In this document: one piece after another, positions 60,400-64,000 of the stretch
How positions within the stretch are numbered: position 1 is the first letter of the stretch
Layout: the number at the start of each line of letters is the position of its first letter
DNA from: Agrypnia vestita
Taxonomy: Eukaryota > Arthropoda > Insecta > Trichoptera > Phryganeidae
NCBI GenBank assembly: GCA_016648135.1
Contig: JADDOH010001558.1
Span: 176,957-240,956 of the forward strand
Direction: 5' to 3'
DNA: 64,000 bases
Position numbers and translations under genes: made by a program
The notes under the pieces: model-generated
The model's input: only the letters and a program-made list of their open reading frames with translations
What the model was told of the DNA's origin: nothing
The model's database searches: none

Positions 60400-60876
60400 T
60401 TAACCGGATTAATTGTTGCATAAGGCATTCGGATAATCGAAAATTTGGATAACTGAATGTATGAAGAAAAGCAATTTTTCTACATATGAATTGTTAATTT
60501 TAGAAAGATAAGTAATCTCGCCCGCGCACACAGTTCTAAATGTTTATTAAAAACATTTTATTAATATCACTTGTCGTGGAAGTACCTACACTATACTTAT
60601 CAGCTAACTTGCGACCGGTTTTTAATGAATCAATAATATTTATTTTATCTTTAAACGATAACACCACTCTCTTACGCTTTGGCATTTTTAAGCACAGACG
60701 TGACACGATGCAACGCAGCAGAGTAATCATTGTACCTAAACTGTCAAAAACAATAAGAAATGCGTGGACAGTGATTGTGCGGGGCGTAAACACAGTTGCG
60801 ATATGTCAATTAGATTGCGGTTGACAATCCGGATAATCGCAAATATGTATAATGAGGTTCGGAGAATCTCTACTGT
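60400..60876 (-). pseudogene. Pogo/Tigger transposase N-terminal remnant
   Basis: The minus-strand reading from about 60685 is MPKRKRVVLSFKDKINIIDS + LKTGRKLADKYSVGTSTTSD, the CENP-B-type N-terminal HTH found in Tigger and jerky-like transposases. The right end reads CAGTAGAGATTCTCCGAACC from outside. Everything after the HTH is missing. Confidence 0.75.
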
Positions 60877-61084
60877 ATTAACATAATTGTACTTCCACCT
60901 TCCATGCATGCCACGTTTTTAACATATCAATGTTTATAGATCATATATCACCTCATCGTCATTTATTATTAATCATGGATTCTTAAGCTACTGTCATATT
61001 TAATTGTAAGGGTTTGAAAAATTATGAATTCTGCCAATATCCTCAAGTGCCTGTTGAGATTAAAAACATTTAAAAATATGCATA

Positions 61085-61249
61085 CAGTAAAAGCCCGTTA
61101 ATTCTTACCCTGATAATTCGAAATTTTTAAAACTTGCATGTCCCAAAATGTGAATTTCATAGTAGATTAGCCCTGATAATTCGAAAACCCCGGTAATTCG
61201 TAATATTTTTTAGTCCCTTGAATTTCAAATTAATGAGGTTCCACTGTAT
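61085..61249. mobile_element. 165-bp pogo MITE
   Basis: Ends CAGTAAAAGCCCGTTAATTC and (other strand) CAGTGGAACCTCATTAATTTG, flanked by TA. A similar decayed element lies at 63457-63575 (cagtaaaacgccattaattt). Confidence 0.7.
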
Positions 61250-62301
61250 TATGAAAACGTGAACATTATAGGAGTGCCATAGCATTTAGTTATTTTTAGT
61301 TTTCATATTTAAAAGCCAAAGCACTTGTTTTATGAAAAGTCATAATGCAAGTACTTTGTCAGAATGTCAGCGGTATTGTACTCTTGACCTTTGGGTTCAG
61401 TGGCAAGGCCATAATCACTCAACCAAACAATTTATAACAGAAAATATAATTTTGATATCAGTGTTATGTAAATTTCTTTATATACCAAGATAATAATGTT
61501 TTTAAATTAAAATAAACGGTACATTTTATGATGAAGAAAACACAAATTTCAAATCAATCATTTTAATTACACAATAAATTTGACCTATGCGACACTGTAA
61601 TTTTGAAGTACAGAGCAAGCCTATTACGAAAAAACCTTAAAGCGAATAGTCCTTATCCTATTATACAAGCTATGTACACTGCAACATTTAATGTTTATCA
61701 AAGCAAACACCTATCTTACAACCAAATACATTTCAAAGAAAGTATACCTAAATTACGGGTGATAAGTTCTACAACTGTACAGGTTTGCTCTTAACGACGC
61801 AATGTTTAGGATTGTACTTATCCTTAAATGCTAGCACAAAATTAAATATTGAAAGTTCAGCATTTCCCCACCAAAGGGTTGCCAGGTAGGTACATATTTA
61901 CAGGGTCCCCAAAACTGGTAAAATTTACAAAACACGTTTAGGGGGGCAGTAACACTATGTAAATGCACTTTGAAACAAGATTAATTTCTTACTGGCATAA
62001 TTAAGTTGAATGATTTTTTAAGTCCTCATTTCAAATATATTTACTGGGTATATTTTTCAGAAATACGTTACTCTCAGGGAATATAAACTGGAAAAACAGG
62101 AATGTAATAAAAAATAAAACTTAAAAAACCTCATAAATTCACGGCGTATAGTATATACACATATAATATGTACAATTAATAATACAGTAATTTTATAAAA
62201 CTCTGTTGTAATGAACTAAATCATTAAAAAAATGCCAATTAATTAAACTATGTACATTGACATAAGTAATATTGTTAAATAATTTACAGCACACTTGTTA
62301 G

Positions 62302-62802
62302 TTAGTCATCATTATTGTCCTCAAGCCCAGGCGGCGGGGGCTGGTCCAGGTCCAGTTGGAGTTTCTTCTTGTACGGGGGAGGTGGGATTGACATGTCCGT
62401 TTGAGGCAGGGGAGGGGGGAGAGGGGGAAACACCGGCTGCAACACTTCATCATCAGGCACCATGCTGAGTAGTTCAGCTTCACTCAATGATGCCAGCTTA
62501 CTGGGACTCTTCTCTTGGGAGAATCCCGGAGGGGGCAGGGAGAAAGGTACTCGCATATCAACATCGTTTGCCGGTCCGTCTCTGTAGTAGGTGGGGTTGA
62601 CTGAGGTCATATTGATGCTGATAGCAGTCGGGACATAAGAATCCGAAATGGGTACGTCTTCGGTACCTGGAGGCTTGGTTTGCTTCTGGATACTCGCTAA
62701 TATTTCATGAAGATTGGATGGCAAAGAAATTGATGACAGCGTAGGTAATGGTGCTTTGGAAGTTTCCGGTGACATTGGCCTCGATGGCGAATAGGGTTCA
62801 TC
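62302..62802 (-). CDS. Last coding exon of a proline-rich protein (gene continues past the right edge)
   Basis: Acceptor atttgcag, then 166 codons in phase 0 to the TAA at 62304-62302. It begins DEPYSPSRPMSPETSKAPLP, contains SISLPSNLHEILASIQKQTK, a motif DVDMRVPFSLPPPGF, a proline run (FPPLPPPLPQ), PPPPYKKKLQLDLDQ and the acidic end LEDNNDD. It is disordered in character with many SP sites. I do not recognise the gene. DVDMR/SP/proline-rich tails occur in several nuclear RNA-processing and chromatin proteins, so that is only a hint. About 1.2 kb of upstream intron is visible, with no further exon. Confidence 0.85.
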   Translation of the reverse strand, partial: DEPYSPSRPMSPETSKAPLPTLSSISLPSNLHEILASIQKQTKPPGTEDVPISDSYVPTAISINMTSVNPTYYRDGPANDVDMRVPFSLPPPGFSQEKSPSKLASLSEAELLSMVPDDEVLQPVFPPLPPPLPQTDMSIPPPPYKKKLQLDLDQPPPPGLEDNNDD

Positions 62803-64000
62803 CTGCAAATACATAATGTAAATATAATTATTTTACTTAAAAATCTGAACAGTGTTCATAAAACCATGTATTCACTAGGGGACAAATCACGAAACATTCC
62901 GCGCGGCATGTCGCATCAACATCTACGCTCATGTTTCGGGGACAATGACGCGGTATCAAAATACACATAAACTAAATGATCAAATCGACCCCAAGTAATG
63001 CCCTACGTAAAGTGCTCTATCTGCAAATCTGTTACTTTGTAGGAGAGAGCTGACAAGATTTTTTCATATTTTTTTATTTATTAATAACCTTTTTATCTGA
63101 AATTCTAAAATACACATTACATTATTAGCTTTAGAATATGCAACAATAGTTAATAATTTTAGATAAAAAGGTTCATTAATAAAAAAAGAATACAATGTAA
63201 AATCTTCTGAGCTCTCTCCTGCAAAGCAACAGATTTGCAGATAGGATTACTTTATGTAGGGCACGTCAAAATAATCAGTCCATGAAATCAATTAAATCAC
63301 CTATTATTACAAAGTAAAGATCCACAACACTATATTTATTAGGTAAACAAATTATTGTTAGAATAAATTTATAAATTATAGTTTTTTCACCTTTACATAA
63401 AAAATACTAATAATATCAGTATTTGTGCTGAGAAAAACTGCAAGAACTTATACACAGTAAAACGCCATTAATTTGAAATTGATCGAACACTTCTGAGTTT
63501 TACGAAATTTAAAAAAAAAAAAAAATTTTTTTTTTAGCCTGTTCAATTTAGAATTAAGAAGGTTTCTATACATCTATATAAATAAAAATGTAAATGTTCC
63601 TTTGTACAAAATCGATAATCTCTGAAAGTTCTTCACCGATTGCTTTGAAATTTTGGCAAAACATTGCATTCATATACGAGGATGTTTTTGTATACCTAAT
63701 TTGTTTTTATATACTTACTATTTATTAATATACATAAAAATGTTGTCCAAAATCTTAAAGTTCTTTTTGACACAGCGTTGCATTCGAATTCGCACAATTA
63801 TTTGAAAAAAAAGGCGCCGTACCTACCCTTTCATAAAAATTGATAGATATTTAGATATAAATATTGAGGTATGTATAACATTTTTAAAATTCAATTTCTT
63901 TATTACATTTGGTTATCTTCGCTTAAATAAAACGTTTTAACCGATGAGAAAGTGCAGCCATCAAAATAAAGGACATTTATTTATGTATACTGTTTGTGAT
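62803..64000. other. Intron of the proline-rich gene, with a 264-bp palindrome
   Basis: No upstream exon is seen before the right edge. 62999-63262 is an imperfect palindrome; 63457-63575 is a pogo remnant; the remainder is AT-rich. Confidence 0.55.
62999..63262. mobile_element. 264-bp foldback element
   Basis: Arms of about 100 bp: gccctacgtaaagtgctcta, tctgcaaatctgttactttg, ggagagagct, aacctttttatctgaaattc on the left are mirrored on the right by gaattttagat-type sequence, agctctctcc and ctttatgtagggc. Loop of about 55 bp. Flanking duplication unclear. Confidence 0.75.

Larger units (their letters stand above)
59769..62301. repeat. Intergenic with SINE and pogo/Tigger remnants
   Basis: Contains the tRNA-like segment (60325-60394), a Tigger N-terminal fragment (60680-60793), a pogo MITE (61085-61249), a degenerate second tRNA-like segment near 61375-61430, and the presumed 3' UTR of the proline-rich gene just below 62302. 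The rest is AT-rich. Confidence 0.55.

Noticed and set aside
1..64000. CRISPR arrays, operons or bacterial origins
   Set aside because: No spaced identical repeats or prokaryotic gene layout; introns and insect-type transposons show eukaryotic nuclear DNA.

Overview
The window reads as AT-rich nuclear DNA of an arthropod, most likely an insect. Genes are split by introns of up to several kilobases, with GT-AG borders and codon phases that can be followed across exons. The intervening DNA is packed with decayed DNA transposons (mariner, IS630/Tc1-like, hAT, piggyBac-like, PIF/Harbinger-like, pogo/Tigger-like), TTAA-flanked MITEs and a Penelope-type hairpin. No species can be named from the sequence alone.

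The main gene is AGO1, the miRNA-class Argonaute, on the minus strand across roughly the left 37 kb. Ten core exons between 19911 and 5224 encode the N, PAZ, MID and most of the PIWI domain. All join in phase. With the proximal start exon (31113-31131) and a 75-nt cassette exon (28412-28486) they give 820 codons. A second possible start exon lies at 36701-36836. The last roughly 100 codons, including the final catalytic histidine, lie beyond the left edge.

On the plus strand mRpL53 (mitochondrial ribosomal protein L53) has three coding exons between 36469 and 40766. Its first exon lies inside an AGO1 intron if the distal AGO1 exon is used, and that AGO1 exon lies inside mRpL53 intron 1, so the two genes interleave. 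Thirteen bases after the mRpL53 stop, a second ORF encodes a 59-residue single-pass membrane protein. It looks like the second cistron of a dicistronic mRNA.

From about 41 to 62 kb no host coding exon is convincing; this part is mostly layered mobile elements. At 62302-62802 (minus) is the last coding exon of a proline-rich protein whose remainder lies beyond the right edge.

The most unusual object is a 2.3-kb element at 33832-36116. It has very long inverted ends built from repeated subunits, and its core is a broken ORF with XPG/PIN-like nuclease motifs and a cysteine-rich (CXC-like) tail. Also worth attention are the dicistronic small ORF, the AGO1 alternative N-termini, a Penelope-type hammerhead-like inverted pair, and a transposon nest three layers deep at 44730-47335.
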